Of a DNA stretch of 64,000 nt, positions 41,717 to 50,934 are shown piece by piece. The notes under the pieces are model-generated. The model was not told the DNA's origin and did not search any database. It saw only the letters and a program-made list of their open reading frames with translations. This DNA comes from an uncultured Selenomonadales bacterium (GTDB lineage: Bacteria > Bacillota > Negativicutes > Selenomonadales > Selenomonadaceae): assembly GCA_947304355.1 (NCBI GenBank), contig CAMZAX010000009.1, positions 1-64,000 on the forward strand. Direction: 5' to 3'. The translations under genes were made by a program, and so were the position numbers. Position 1 is the first letter of the stretch, and the number at the start of each line of letters is the position of its first letter.

Positions 41717-44050
41717 TCAACCTGCTTCGTATGTTCGGTACATTTTAATTTCTTCGGGATTATCGCGCATATTCCAGACGCCGCAAGGACAGACGCCCGC
41801 GCAAATTCCGCAGCCGATACACTTCGATTCGTCGCTGACGTATTCCCAAGAGCCGTCGTCGTGTTCGATTCGCGCGATTGCCTTTTCGGGGCACGAATTC
41901 AAGCAGATTTTGCAGTCGCGACAGGTGCCGCAGGATACGCAACGCAAATGTTCATGCATCGGGTCGGGTAAATCGCAGTGATGACATTTCTCGAAAAATT
42001 TTTTGGAAAGATTTTCAGCAGGAACGATTTTTTTCGCGGGCAACGGAGAAATTTTTTCGCCGCGCAGGAATTGATTTATCATCAGCGCGGTCAATCTTGC
42101 GTCGCCGATTGCGTCGGTCAATCTGCCGGGCTTGATAACGTCGCCCGCCGCAAAAACTTTCGGCAAAATTTTTTTCTCGGCGTCCGGGACGAGCCAATCG
42201 CGAAATTTTTTAATGGCGTGGTCGTCGGGCAGGAAATCAAGTACGGGCGATTCGCCGATCGAAACGATAACTTGGTCGGCTTCGATAAATCTGCCGTCGT
42301 CGGAGAAAATTCCGTCGTCGGTGATTTTTTTTGTCACGAACGGCCAAACGATTCGCCCGCCGAAGTCTTCGAGCCGCCGAATTTCTTTCGCAAAGGCAGC
42401 GGGCTTGACGACATCGACGACAACAACGTTTTCCGCTCCCTGTTCGTAAGCCGAAGTGGCAACGTCCATGCCCGAATTTCCGCCGCCGATAACGACAATT
42501 TTTCTTCCGACAGCAGGTTTTTCGCCGCGATTGATTGATTTTAGAAATTCGACGCCGAAAGTCAATTTTTCCGCGCCCTCCCACGGGAAATAACGCGCTT
42601 TGTGTCCGCCGACGGCAATCAACACGGCATCGCTTGCGTCGCAAATCGATTTAAACTGCGCGGCGTCGACTTTGCAACCCGTTACGAACTTTACGCCGAT
42701 TTTTTCAATGCGATTCAGTTCGGATTCAAGCAAATCCTGCGGCATACGCGAACGGGGAATGACTTGCGCGAGTTTGCCGCCGATTTTAGCCGCGTCGTCG
42801 TAAATTGTGACTTCATGACCGAGCAAACGCAACTGCCAAGCCGCCGACAGTCCCGCGACGCCGCCGCCGATTATCGAAACGTGCTTGCCGGTGGAAATTT
42901 CGGGCGATTTAACTTCGACGTAAGCCGATTTCAAGCCAAGTTCGCCGATTTTAATCGCCTCGTCAATCGTGGAGCGCGTGCAACCGTCCATGCAGGGATT
43001 TGGGCAGAGCGTGCCGCAAACCGAGCCCGGAAACGGCGTATACTTCAGCACGAGCCGCAACGCCTCATCGATTTTGCCTTGACGCAACAAATTAAGCCGC
43101 TGTTGAGTCGGAGTACCGGTCGGGCAGAAAAATTGACACGGCGCAGAAAATTTTGCGTTGTCCCAAGTCGGCACGCGCAAACGATACAGCCCGCGATTGA
43201 CGGTATTGAGTACGGCAAAGTCGTCGTCGGCAACGTCGCTGAAAATTCCGCCGCGAACCCAATCATTTTTGCGAAATGCGGCAAGATCCGGTTTAAGTTG
43301 CGGTTTTTTCTCGTCGAAGGTCAGCGGACGCAATTTTTTCCACTCGCGCCAATCGCTAAGCTCTGCAATCAGTTCGGATTTCTCGACGGCGTTCAAAAAA
43401 TGATTCATGCCGCCCTTGAGAAACTTCACGTCGTCCGAATCCAGCTCCAAACACAAAATATCTTCGGGATAATCGGAAATTTTCCCGCGAACGTAGACGA
43501 CGCCGCCGACCATGCCGACGCAAGCGCGTTCGCCGAGCACGGAGGAAAAATTTTCGCAATCGACGCCGCAAACGACGGCACGACCGCCGCCCATGAACTC
43601 GAATGAAAAGCTTCCGACGTTTTTTAGCACCCAAAGTTCCGGCTCCTCGTAAAGCGGGTCGTGTTTCATGAGCGAACCGGTGCGCGTACCTGCGCGGCCG
43701 CCGATATAAATCTTTCCGCCGCTTGAACAATGCCCTGCAGTGTCTCCCGCGTCGCCTTTTACGGTGATAATTCCGCCGGAATTGAGCCAGCCGACGTCAG
43801 CCGAAGTCGAACCCTCGACAATAATTTCGGTATTGGGCAAACACATGGATCCGACGCGTTGACCGGCGTTGGTGACGCGAAATTTTAATGTCTTGCCGTC
43901 CGAATTCCAAAGTGCGCCGCCGATATTGTGTTGACCGCTCGCCGCGATGTCAAATTCGGTTTCGCCCGCCTTAACTGCCGCTTCAATCATCAGCAAAAGG
44001 TCTTGCGTCGACATGCGTTCGTTATTTCGTATCGTTTTAATCTTCAACAT
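41717..44050 (-). CDS. gltD: Glutamate synthase: GXGXG domain fused to GltD-type FAD/NAD(P) oxidoreductase with ferredoxin tail
   Basis: 777 residues from the ATG at 44050 (GGAGG SD). Residues ~1-220 are the GXGXG beta-helix normally at the C-terminus of GltB (GGALWNSDG.., GGIITVKGDAGDTAGHCSSGGKIYIGG). Residues ~270-680 are GltD-like: Cys clusters (CQFFCPTGTP, CGTLCPNPCMDGC), FAD site IIGGGVAGLSAA, NAD(P) site VIGGGNSGMD, and AAGDVIKPG. The tail holds two ferredoxin clusters (CVSCGTCRDCKICLNSCP, CIGCGICAGVCPCG). It passes electrons to the FMN subunit. Confidence 0.9.
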   Translation of the reverse strand: MLKIKTIRNNERMSTQDLLLMIEAAVKAGETEFDIAASGQHNIGGALWNSDGKTLKFRVTNAGQRVGSMCLPNTEIIVEGSTSADVGWLNSGGIITVKGDAGDTAGHCSSGGKIYIGGRAGTRTGSLMKHDPLYEEPELWVLKNVGSFSFEFMGGGRAVVCGVDCENFSSVLGERACVGMVGGVVYVRGKISDYPEDILCLELDSDDVKFLKGGMNHFLNAVEKSELIAELSDWREWKKLRPLTFDEKKPQLKPDLAAFRKNDWVRGGIFSDVADDDFAVLNTVNRGLYRLRVPTWDNAKFSAPCQFFCPTGTPTQQRLNLLRQGKIDEALRLVLKYTPFPGSVCGTLCPNPCMDGCTRSTIDEAIKIGELGLKSAYVEVKSPEISTGKHVSIIGGGVAGLSAAWQLRLLGHEVTIYDDAAKIGGKLAQVIPRSRMPQDLLESELNRIEKIGVKFVTGCKVDAAQFKSICDASDAVLIAVGGHKARYFPWEGAEKLTFGVEFLKSINRGEKPAVGRKIVVIGGGNSGMDVATSAYEQGAENVVVVDVVKPAAFAKEIRRLEDFGGRIVWPFVTKKITDDGIFSDDGRFIEADQVIVSIGESPVLDFLPDDHAIKKFRDWLVPDAEKKILPKVFAAGDVIKPGRLTDAIGDARLTALMINQFLRGEKISPLPAKKIVPAENLSKKFFEKCHHCDLPDPMHEHLRCVSCGTCRDCKICLNSCPEKAIARIEHDDGSWEYVSDESKCIGCGICAGVCPCGVWNMRDNPEEIKMYRTYEAG

Positions 44051-44063
44051 TAGCGAAACCTCC

Positions 44064-45689
44064 TCAGCAGACGTATTGAATGCCCAATTTGTCGGCAATC
44101 GCCTTATCGGTCGAAACGAGCGCGTCACTTCTGCCGACGGGCAGGGAACTGTTGCCGATTGGAGCCATCAGCTTGCGAAATTCGGCGTCGAAGGCAAGAA
44201 CGTAGTCAACAATGCGTTGCGCGCCTCTGTCAACGTCGAGACGCTTGACCAATCGCGGATTTTGCGTGCAAATTCCCGTCGGACACTTGCCGGTATTGCA
44301 CGCGTTGCACCGTCCTTGCTCATTTCCGACGCAACCGAGCAGTTGAATCAAGATTTTGCCGCAAAAAACGCCGTTCGCGCCGAGACAAATCATTTTGAAC
44401 GCGTCAGCCGCCGCATTTCCAGTCATACCGATACCGCCGCCGCCGTAAAGCGGAATTTGACCTTGTGCGCCCTGTTCAATCGCCGCGTTGTAGCAATCGC
44501 GAATTTTTGATACGACAGGATGCCCCGTGTGGTCGAGTGAAATCTCATTTGCCGCGCCGGTGCCGCCCTGAATGCCGTCGATAAAGAATCCGCCGCAAAT
44601 TTTGTACGGATCGCGCAATAAATTGTTGTAAACGGACACGGAAGTTGAAGACGCCGCGCATTTTATGGCGACGGGCACGCGGAAACCGAATGCCGCGTTC
44701 AAAGACAGATGCATTTTCTGAACGGACTCTTCGATTGAGTAAAGCCCCTGATGATTCGGCGGAGACGATAAAGTTGCTTTCGGGACGCCGCGCAGGGCTT
44801 GAATGTGCGATCCGACTTTTTCGGCTTGAAGTAAACCGCCGTCGCCTGGTTTTGCGCCCTGTCCGATTTTTATAAGCACGCCTGCAGGGTCAACTTTCAT
44901 GCGCGGCATCGATTTTATGATTCTGTTCCAGCCGAAATGCCCCGACGCGATTTGAATGATGAAATACTTGAGATAATCGGACTCCATAAGCTTGACGGGC
45001 ATACCGCCTTCGCCTGAACTCATGCGCACGGGCAATCCGCAACGTTCATTGAGGTAAGCAGCCGCCATTGCGACCGCTTCCCAAGCCCGCGTCGACAATG
45101 CACCGATTGACATGTCAGAAAAAATCAGAGGATAAATCCAACGCACGGGCGGAGTTGTTTTTTTCATGACGAGCTTGCCGTTTTCCATTTGCACGGGCAA
45201 TTCTTTCGGCGAAAGGACACGACCGAGCGGCGAACGTATGTCAAACGTGTGTCGAATCGAATCGAGCGACGGATCCGTCATTTGCGAGATTCTCCCGACG
45301 ATAATTTTGTCCAAAGTGCGTTGCGCGTTTAAATTTGTGCGACCACCGCGCTTTATCGGGCGATTGTAAAACAAATTTCTGCGATTATCGGGATTTCTCA
45401 CGGCACGAATCGCATTATTCGGGCAGACGCGTTCGCACATGCCGCAACCGCGACACGCATTGTTGACATCGGCGACTTGTTTAATGACGGGCAGGGCAAG
45501 TTGGCGGTGAATCGGTTCCGGTTGATTCGCTTCGGAGACCGTGACCGATTTTCGCTGAATTTCGACCTTAATGGCGCGAAAAGTGCACGACGCGACGCAA
45601 CTGCCGCACATTGTGCAACGCTCGGCGTTATATTCGATTTTCCAAGGCAGATCATTGACCGACAAATCTTGAATTTTCATTGCTTCCAT
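44064..45689 (-). CDS. gltB: Glutamate synthase FMN-binding subunit with N-terminal ferredoxin domain
   Basis: 541 residues, corresponding to the central FMN/synthase domain of GltB. Two 4Fe-4S motifs lie at the front (CTMCGSCVASC and CRGCGMCERVCP). The synthase barrel includes SSGEGGMPVKL, LIKIGQGAKPGDGGLL, IDGIQGGTGAA, GGGGIGMTGNAAADA and the Cys cluster CNACNTGKCPTGICTQ. It condenses 2-oxoglutarate with ammonia from the amidotransferase subunit. It overlaps the upstream gene by 13 bases. Confidence 0.93.
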   Translation of the reverse strand: MEAMKIQDLSVNDLPWKIEYNAERCTMCGSCVASCTFRAIKVEIQRKSVTVSEANQPEPIHRQLALPVIKQVADVNNACRGCGMCERVCPNNAIRAVRNPDNRRNLFYNRPIKRGGRTNLNAQRTLDKIIVGRISQMTDPSLDSIRHTFDIRSPLGRVLSPKELPVQMENGKLVMKKTTPPVRWIYPLIFSDMSIGALSTRAWEAVAMAAAYLNERCGLPVRMSSGEGGMPVKLMESDYLKYFIIQIASGHFGWNRIIKSMPRMKVDPAGVLIKIGQGAKPGDGGLLQAEKVGSHIQALRGVPKATLSSPPNHQGLYSIEESVQKMHLSLNAAFGFRVPVAIKCAASSTSVSVYNNLLRDPYKICGGFFIDGIQGGTGAANEISLDHTGHPVVSKIRDCYNAAIEQGAQGQIPLYGGGGIGMTGNAAADAFKMICLGANGVFCGKILIQLLGCVGNEQGRCNACNTGKCPTGICTQNPRLVKRLDVDRGAQRIVDYVLAFDAEFRKLMAPIGNSSLPVGRSDALVSTDKAIADKLGIQYVC

Positions 45690-46777
45690 CTCGTCACCCC
45701 CAAATCGTTATCGATAACGACGACTTCGCGCTCGTTCGGGTAAATATCGCGCTCCGTGTTCCTGTCGGGCAAAATTTCGTTAATTCCGCAGACCTCGGAC
45801 GAAATTGCAATCGTCATATCGTCGCCGCCCACGACAACGGGACGCAATTTCTTAGAATCGCAGCAAGTCATCATGCGCCCGTCGGGCAAGCCCGCAATTA
45901 TCGTGTTCGGTCCGTTAATTTCCAAATGCGCCAGCGATTGACGAATCGACAGCAAAATATCTTTGTCGGGACGCGCGGCAATCTCGGCGAACGGCAACGG
46001 CGTTATGACGTGCTTGTAATACGGGAGCGACCATTTCAGCTCGTGCAGGACGTAATGCAGCGTGTACAAAAAATTTTGCGAATCCGATTCAAAACCGATG
46101 TAACCTCGGTGCAAATTCTTCTGGAACTCTTTATTTTTCGTGTAGAAAGTATTTTCGCCGTTGGCGCAGAGCGTGTAGCCCTGCAGGAAGAACGGATGCG
46201 CCGCGTAGCGAACGATTTTGTAATTTGTATTCTGCCGGCACTGAACGATAATATTTTTCGCGAGCAAAGTTTCGTTGTCGTCCCACAGCCGAAAATACGT
46301 CGCAATATCGCGCGGGTCGCCGATTTCTTTCAACGTCAGCACGTCCGGCCAGAAAGAATAGACGTAACCTTGATTCGATTCGGTCAAAATCTTCCGCAAA
46401 GCAAGCCGCGTGTCCAAAAGCAGAGCCTCACGGCTTTCCGCGTCGTCGTAGTGTTCGGGATAATCGTAATTGCGGAAAATGTAATACGGCATCGTTTGAA
46501 TGTCCAAACCTTTGCGCTTATCGGGGACGGGCAACCACTCCGCCATTTTGACGAAATTTTGAGCGGACATGTAATCTTCGACGAGACGCGCGCCCTGTTT
46601 CGTGCAAGCCATAGACAAAAGCGGTTTGTCCTTGTAAAGCGCGAAAACGCCGGATAAATCTTGCATGACCATTGCGAAACCCGAATTGTCGTGCCCTTCC
46701 TGTTGCGGCAACATTAAACGCAGTGCTGTCGACGGGTAAACGGGCTTTTTGCTTTTCACGGCACCGATTCTGCACAT
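45677..46777 (-). CDS. Glutamate synthase class II glutamine amidotransferase subunit
   Basis: 366 residues. The ATG at 46777 is chosen because it makes Cys residue 2 (MCRIGAV), the N-terminal nucleophile needed after Met removal; GGAGTG lies nine bases before. Further Ntn features are GHDNSGFAMV, the NFLYTLHYVL helix, and the GPNTIIAGLPDGR region. It releases ammonia from glutamine. With the next two genes it forms a glutamate synthase split over three polypeptides. Confidence 0.88.
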   Translation of the reverse strand: MCRIGAVKSKKPVYPSTALRLMLPQQEGHDNSGFAMVMQDLSGVFALYKDKPLLSMACTKQGARLVEDYMSAQNFVKMAEWLPVPDKRKGLDIQTMPYYIFRNYDYPEHYDDAESREALLLDTRLALRKILTESNQGYVYSFWPDVLTLKEIGDPRDIATYFRLWDDNETLLAKNIIVQCRQNTNYKIVRYAAHPFFLQGYTLCANGENTFYTKNKEFQKNLHRGYIGFESDSQNFLYTLHYVLHELKWSLPYYKHVITPLPFAEIAARPDKDILLSIRQSLAHLEINGPNTIIAGLPDGRMMTCCDSKKLRPVVVGGDDMTIAISSEVCGINEILPDRNTERDIYPNEREVVVIDNDLGVTRWKQ

Positions 46778-46793
46778 GACAATCACTCCAATC

Positions 46794-46829
46794 AAAAAGG
46801 GGGCAGACGTTTTTCGATTCGCCGCCCCC
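46794..46829 (-). terminator. Terminator after glnA
   Basis: Minus strand GGGGGC..GCCCCC stem with TTTTT, between glnA and the glutamate synthase genes. It may partly uncouple the two groups. Confidence 0.75.
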
Positions 46830-46838
46830 GAAAAAATG

Positions 46839-48722
46839 TCAGATGTTGTTTTTAACGTATTCGTCGTGAAGTTTCTTGAGCGTTTCGATCTTATCGTACA
46901 TTTCGACTTGCAATTTTGAGGCAGTCGCGAAGTCGCCGTCGTTGAGGGCGTTGGTCAGCCGCGTGAACAGCGATTTTTTGTCGATTGAGTCTTTCGCAAG
47001 GTAGGCGCGAACGTCTTTGAGCTTGTTCCAGTTGTAAGAGTCCTGGTCGGTGCGATACGGGCTCTCGATAAGTTGCGCCTTGCGAACGATGTCGCGCATT
47101 TCGGGCAGAATTCGGGCAATAATTTCGGTTTTCCAACGGAGCAACGCGCCTTCGCGGAAAGATTTGATGATTTGCGGACGAAGTGCGCCGCCGGCGGTGA
47201 TAACTTTGACTTTCGCGGGATATTTCTCGAACGCCGTCATATTTTCCCAAACGGTGGCGGGCGGTGCGCCGAAGAGGTTATCGCGTTCCTCGGCGGTGTA
47301 ATCCTCGAAAACGTCTTCCTCGCTGCGGTAAGCGCGGCTTTTTTCAAGGTAGAAACCGTCCTGCCCGGCTTTTTTGCTCAGTTCGGTAAGCAAATCGACA
47401 GCCTCGCGGTCAATCGTGGCGCGAATGCCGTCAAGAATCGCCGAATACGACGCCGCAAGCACCAGATAAGTATTTGTGTACGGATTGCAGGCGCGAAGTT
47501 CAAAACGAGTCGCCATCGGGTTTTTCAAGTCGCGAATCAGTCCGGCAAGGATTGTGCGATTGCGGCTTGGGATTTTCGGCGTGTGTCCGAGCGACGTGAC
47601 GATACAAACGGGAGCTTCGAAGCCGGGCTTGAGGCGGTTAAGCGAATCGTTTGTTGCGCTCACGAACGGGTTTATGACTTCGTAGTTTTTCAGCAAGCCC
47701 ATAATCGCGCCGTAACCGACCGCGCTCATGAAATCTTCGTAAGGATTCTTCGCGGCGAAGAGATTGTGAAATTTTCCGTCGCTCGTGACGGCGGCAAGCC
47801 CGATGTGCGTGTGTTCGCCGTTGCCGGCAAGTCCGATCATGGGTTTCGCCTTGAAACTGACTTCGAGACCTTCGGCGCGGAAAATTTCTTTGACGATTGT
47901 GCGAACGAACATTTCATTATCGGCAGCCTGCACGGCGTCGGCGAATCGCCAATCGATTTCAAGTTGTTCGCAGACGTGAGTTAAGCGTCCCGACTCGTCG
48001 ATTTGCGCTTTGAGCCCGCCAACTTCTTTGTGACCCATTTCGACGCCCAAACCGTATTCGTCCAGAGCAATGACGCATTTTTCCAGCGCGCTGCGAACTG
48101 CGCCGTGCGTGCGTTCCCAATATTGCTCCTGCAAAACCTGCGACGCGCTCATTTCTTTGATTGCGGCCTCTTCAAGCGGCGTTTTGACCCAAAATTCAAG
48201 CTCGGTCGCCGAAGTGAAGCTTATATCGGCGATGTCGGTGCCGTTTACTTCCAACCCGTCAATCGTCGGGCGGGCGTGGAACAAATCAAGCAGTTCGCGC
48301 TTAACGAAAGACAATGTGTCCGTCAAAACGGCGCGGGAGTCGACGCGTTTGCCCTCGTGAATCAAAAAGCTCGGAATCCTAAGCGTGCCGACAGGTTTGC
48401 CGGTCTCGTCGTCGAAGTACTCGAAATTGTAATCGACGAACCAATTAACCGTGGGATCAATCGGCATATCGACCTTTGCGTTGTTGAGCGTGGCGATTCC
48501 GGGCAGGACGACGCTTGAGCCGTCCGTTTGCACCGCCGAACCCGCGTAAAAGTCGTCGATGTCCTTGATGAACAGGCGCACGGGGATTTTTTCGTCGGTA
48601 TCGTTGCCCGCCAAGTCAATGCCGACCAGCGACACGAATTTTATTTCGGGGTGCGCGCGCAACTGGCTGATGATTTCGTCCTTCGGGGTGTTCGCTTTGA
48701 TGGTGTACAGCAAATCTTTCAT
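46839..48722 (-). CDS. glnA: Glutamine synthetase, long form
   Basis: 627 residues, longer than the usual 440-470 residue type I enzyme. Catalytic-domain landmarks are TSATELEFWV, KPMIGLAGNGEHTHIGL (ATP/metal loop), PSRNRTILAGLI and RFELRACNPYTNTYLVLAA. A helical C-terminal extension of ~130 residues (TRLTNALNDGDFATASKLQ..) follows. It makes glutamine from glutamate, ammonia and ATP. It lies directly downstream of glnK and amtB. GGAGG precedes the ATG. Confidence 0.9.
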   Translation of the reverse strand: MKDLLYTIKANTPKDEIISQLRAHPEIKFVSLVGIDLAGNDTDEKIPVRLFIKDIDDFYAGSAVQTDGSSVVLPGIATLNNAKVDMPIDPTVNWFVDYNFEYFDDETGKPVGTLRIPSFLIHEGKRVDSRAVLTDTLSFVKRELLDLFHARPTIDGLEVNGTDIADISFTSATELEFWVKTPLEEAAIKEMSASQVLQEQYWERTHGAVRSALEKCVIALDEYGLGVEMGHKEVGGLKAQIDESGRLTHVCEQLEIDWRFADAVQAADNEMFVRTIVKEIFRAEGLEVSFKAKPMIGLAGNGEHTHIGLAAVTSDGKFHNLFAAKNPYEDFMSAVGYGAIMGLLKNYEVINPFVSATNDSLNRLKPGFEAPVCIVTSLGHTPKIPSRNRTILAGLIRDLKNPMATRFELRACNPYTNTYLVLAASYSAILDGIRATIDREAVDLLTELSKKAGQDGFYLEKSRAYRSEEDVFEDYTAEERDNLFGAPPATVWENMTAFEKYPAKVKVITAGGALRPQIIKSFREGALLRWKTEIIARILPEMRDIVRKAQLIESPYRTDQDSYNWNKLKDVRAYLAKDSIDKKSLFTRLTNALNDGDFATASKLQVEMYDKIETLKKLHDEYVKNNI

Positions 48723-48743
48723 CTCGGTTACCTCCCAAAAAAT

Positions 48744-49118
48744 TTACGGCTGCTCGCCGGGAATATCCATAATCGCTTCAACGCCGCGATGACCCGTGCG
48801 AATTCTAACCGCGTCGCTGAGTTCGCAGACGAAAATTTTTCCGTCGCCGAATTCGCCCGTGCGCAAAACTTTCTGCGCGACAGCCAAGACCGTTTCGACG
48901 GGCACTTCGCAAACGACCGTTTCAAGTTTAATCTTCGGCACGAGATTAACTTCGTATTCGCGTCCGCGATAAACTTCTTTGTGCCCGCGTTGCGTGCCGC
49001 AACCGTAGACTTGACTGACTGTCATGCCGTGCACGCCGATTCTGTTCAGGGCGTCTTTCAAGTCTTCGAGCTTCGACGGGCGCGTAATGATGTCGATTTT
49101 CGTAATTTTTCTGCTCAT
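48744..49118 (-). CDS. glnK: PII nitrogen regulatory protein GlnK
   Basis: 124 residues. PII features are the start TKIDIITRPSKLEDLKDAL, T-loop GCGTQRGHKEVYRGREYEV with a conserved Tyr, LVPKIKLETVV, and GKIFV..DAVRIRTGHRG (ATP-binding). It senses 2-oxoglutarate and ATP/ADP and gates AmtB. Linkage amtB-glnK is standard. Gap to amtB is 12 bases. Confidence 0.95.
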   Translation of the reverse strand: MSRKITKIDIITRPSKLEDLKDALNRIGVHGMTVSQVYGCGTQRGHKEVYRGREYEVNLVPKIKLETVVCEVPVETVLAVAQKVLRTGEFGDGKIFVCELSDAVRIRTGHRGVEAIMDIPGEQP

Positions 49119-49130
49119 GTGTTCACCGCC

Positions 49131-50432
49131 TTAACTTTGCGAACCGGACACGCTCGGAAAGAGTTTCACGGCGTCCAATTCGGAACCGCTGACGAAACTC
49201 GGCGCACCCGCGAAGAGACCGGCATTGTAGCCGCGTTCGCCGTGTTCGACGAGATCGAGACCGGTAATTTCTTCGTCCGCGTCCGCCCGCAGAGCAACGA
49301 TCGCGCTGACGACTTTGTAAAGAACCGTTGAGCCGACGACCGCGAAAATCACCGCGACACCGATTGAAACAATCTGCGCGACAAATAGATTCGTTTCGCC
49401 GTAGAAAAGACCGTTCGCGCCGTTGGGATTGACAGCCGTTGTCGCCCAAAGACCCGTGGCAATCGCGCCCCACACGCCGCCGACACCGTGCACGCCGAAC
49501 GCGTCAAGCGAATCGTCGTAGCCGAATTTTGCTTTGACGACCGCGACTGCCGTGTAGCAAATGCCGCCGCCGATTAAACCGATAGCGACGCTTGGCAAGA
49601 CAGTCACGTAGCCCGCCGCAGGAGTTATGGCAACGAGACCCGCGACTGCGCCCGAAACCGCGCCGAGAATCGTCGGCTTGCCGGAGCGAATCCATTCGAC
49701 CAAAACCCAGCCGAGCAAACCGGCCGCCGCCGCGACTTGCGTGACGAGGAAAGCATTTGCCGCCAATTCGTTCGCGCCGAGAGCAGAGCCGGCATTGAAG
49801 CCGAACCAGCCAATCCAGAGAATCGCCGCGCCGAGCACCGTCATCGGAATATTGTGCGGGACGATTGCCGATTTGCCGTAGCCGCGCCGCTTGCCGAGCA
49901 GGATACAAATCGTCAAGCCGCTCACGCCGCTCAAAATGTGAATCACGAGCCCGCCCGCGAAGTCCAACGCGCCGAGTTGCGCCAAGAAGCCGCCGCCCCA
50001 GACCCAATGCGCCATCGGGTTGTAAATAAAAATCGCCCAAAGCAACATCAACAGCGCAAAGCCTTTAAACTTCATGCGTTCGGCAAATGCGCCCGTTATC
50101 AGCGCGGGCGTAAGAGCCGCGAACATGCATTGGAACGCCACGAACGCCAATTCGGGAATCGTGCCGCCGTCAAGCAGGTTGTAACCCACGCCCGACAGTC
50201 CGATTTTGGACAGGTCGCCGATTAATCCGTTCACGTCCGCGCCGAAAGCTGTTGTGTAGCCGATTAAGATAAACTCGACGCTGACCATGCCGAGGATAAA
50301 CATTGACTGCATTATCGTCGTCAAAACGTTTTTGCTCCGAACCATTCCGCCGTAGAAAAGGGCGACTGCCGGCGTCATGATGAAAACCAACGCTGCGCTT
50401 ATCAGCACCCATGCCGTGTCTCCGTTGTTCAT
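49131..50432 (-). CDS. amtB: Ammonium transporter AmtB
   Basis: 433 residues with eleven helices. Begins NNGDTAWVLISAALVFIMTPAVALFYGGMVRSKNVL, and carries the twin-His pore regions around NPMAHWVWGGGFLA and FGVHGVGGVWGAI. It imports ammonium. The ATG at 50432 has AGGCAG upstream; a GTG nine bases earlier is less likely. A good promoter (50477-50504) starts the cluster. Confidence 0.96.
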   Translation of the reverse strand: MNNGDTAWVLISAALVFIMTPAVALFYGGMVRSKNVLTTIMQSMFILGMVSVEFILIGYTTAFGADVNGLIGDLSKIGLSGVGYNLLDGGTIPELAFVAFQCMFAALTPALITGAFAERMKFKGFALLMLLWAIFIYNPMAHWVWGGGFLAQLGALDFAGGLVIHILSGVSGLTICILLGKRRGYGKSAIVPHNIPMTVLGAAILWIGWFGFNAGSALGANELAANAFLVTQVAAAAGLLGWVLVEWIRSGKPTILGAVSGAVAGLVAITPAAGYVTVLPSVAIGLIGGGICYTAVAVVKAKFGYDDSLDAFGVHGVGGVWGAIATGLWATTAVNPNGANGLFYGETNLFVAQIVSIGVAVIFAVVGSTVLYKVVSAIVALRADADEEITGLDLVEHGERGYNAGLFAGAPSFVSGSELDAVKLFPSVSGSQS

Positions 50433-50476
50433 AACAATCACTGCCTAACTAAAAATCTTTATCAGCTGATGTCGCG

Positions 50477-50533
50477 ATTATACCATAACAAAACAGCATG
50501 TAAATAGCTGAATGCGTTGTATTCTTGAATACA
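50477..50533 (-). promoter_or_regulatory. amtB promoter with upstream dyad
   Basis: Minus strand -35 TTTACA (50499-50504), 16 bases, perfect -10 TATAAT (50477-50482). Fourteen bases further upstream lies a 7-2-7 inverted repeat TGTATTC-TT-GAATACA (50518-50533), a candidate operator for nitrogen control. It does not match the TnrA/GlnR consensus spacing. Confidence 0.55.
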
Positions 50534-50671
50534 TTTATCGGCAGAGTTGCCATAACAAAAAACGCCGCGTTCGGTCGGCGGAAAATTTTTATTTACGCGG
50601 CGCGGCACCAAACACAATCAAAATGCGGACGAACAATAACAAACGCGACGCCAATCAATAATAAATTCGTA

Positions 50672-50723
50672 TTGCCAAAAATTTTTCGTGTGATATACTT
50701 CGCGCTGTTCCAAGGGATTGGAC
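50672..50723 (+). promoter_or_regulatory. Promoter and leader hairpin of tiny peptide 1
   Basis: TTGCCA (50672-50677), 16 bases, TATACT (50694-50699), then GTTCCAAGGGATTGGAC (50707-50723), whose TCCAA/TTGGA arms can pair. The whole region from 50621 is homologous to 52824-52926. Confidence 0.65.
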
Positions 50724-50751
50724 GACGAAGTTACGACAGGAGGCAGTACCC

Positions 50752-50859
50752 ATGAAGAAATTCCTCAAAGACGGTGCCTTTGCAATCGGTGCGGGCGTAT
50801 TTGCTTGCGCGTTGGCAGCAGGTATGGCATTCGTCTACGCCATGGATAAATTCATTTGA
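50752..50859 (+). CDS. Tiny hydrophobic membrane peptide 1 (35 aa)
   Basis: Short gene with a strong SD (AGGAGGC eight bases before the ATG). Product begins MKKFLKDGAFAIG and has one membrane helix (GAGVFACALAAGMAFVYA), ending in a charged tail. It is followed by a strong terminator, so it is a complete monocistronic unit. It is clearly related to the peptide at 53097. Role unknown; type I toxin-like or small membrane regulator are possibilities. Confidence 0.65.
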   Translation: MKKFLKDGAFAIGAGVFACALAAGMAFVYAMDKFI

Positions 50860-50901
50860 AATCAAGTAACGCTTTTAAAAATCCCTCCCCAAAAAAATTT
50901 T

Positions 50902-50932
50902 CCCCGCCGAGCGAATCGGTGGGGATTTTTTT
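50902..50932. terminator. Terminator after tiny peptide 1, shared with DUF262 gene
   Basis: CCCCGCCGA / TCGGTGGGG stem with a five-base loop and T-run; an A-rich stretch upstream lets it act on the minus strand too. Confidence 0.85.
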
Positions 50933-50934
50933 AT

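Noticed and set aside
50558..50590. GC-rich hairpin with flanking A and T runs upstream of tiny peptide 1
   Set aside because: It looks like a terminator but does not follow any gene on either strand; left out as a feature.
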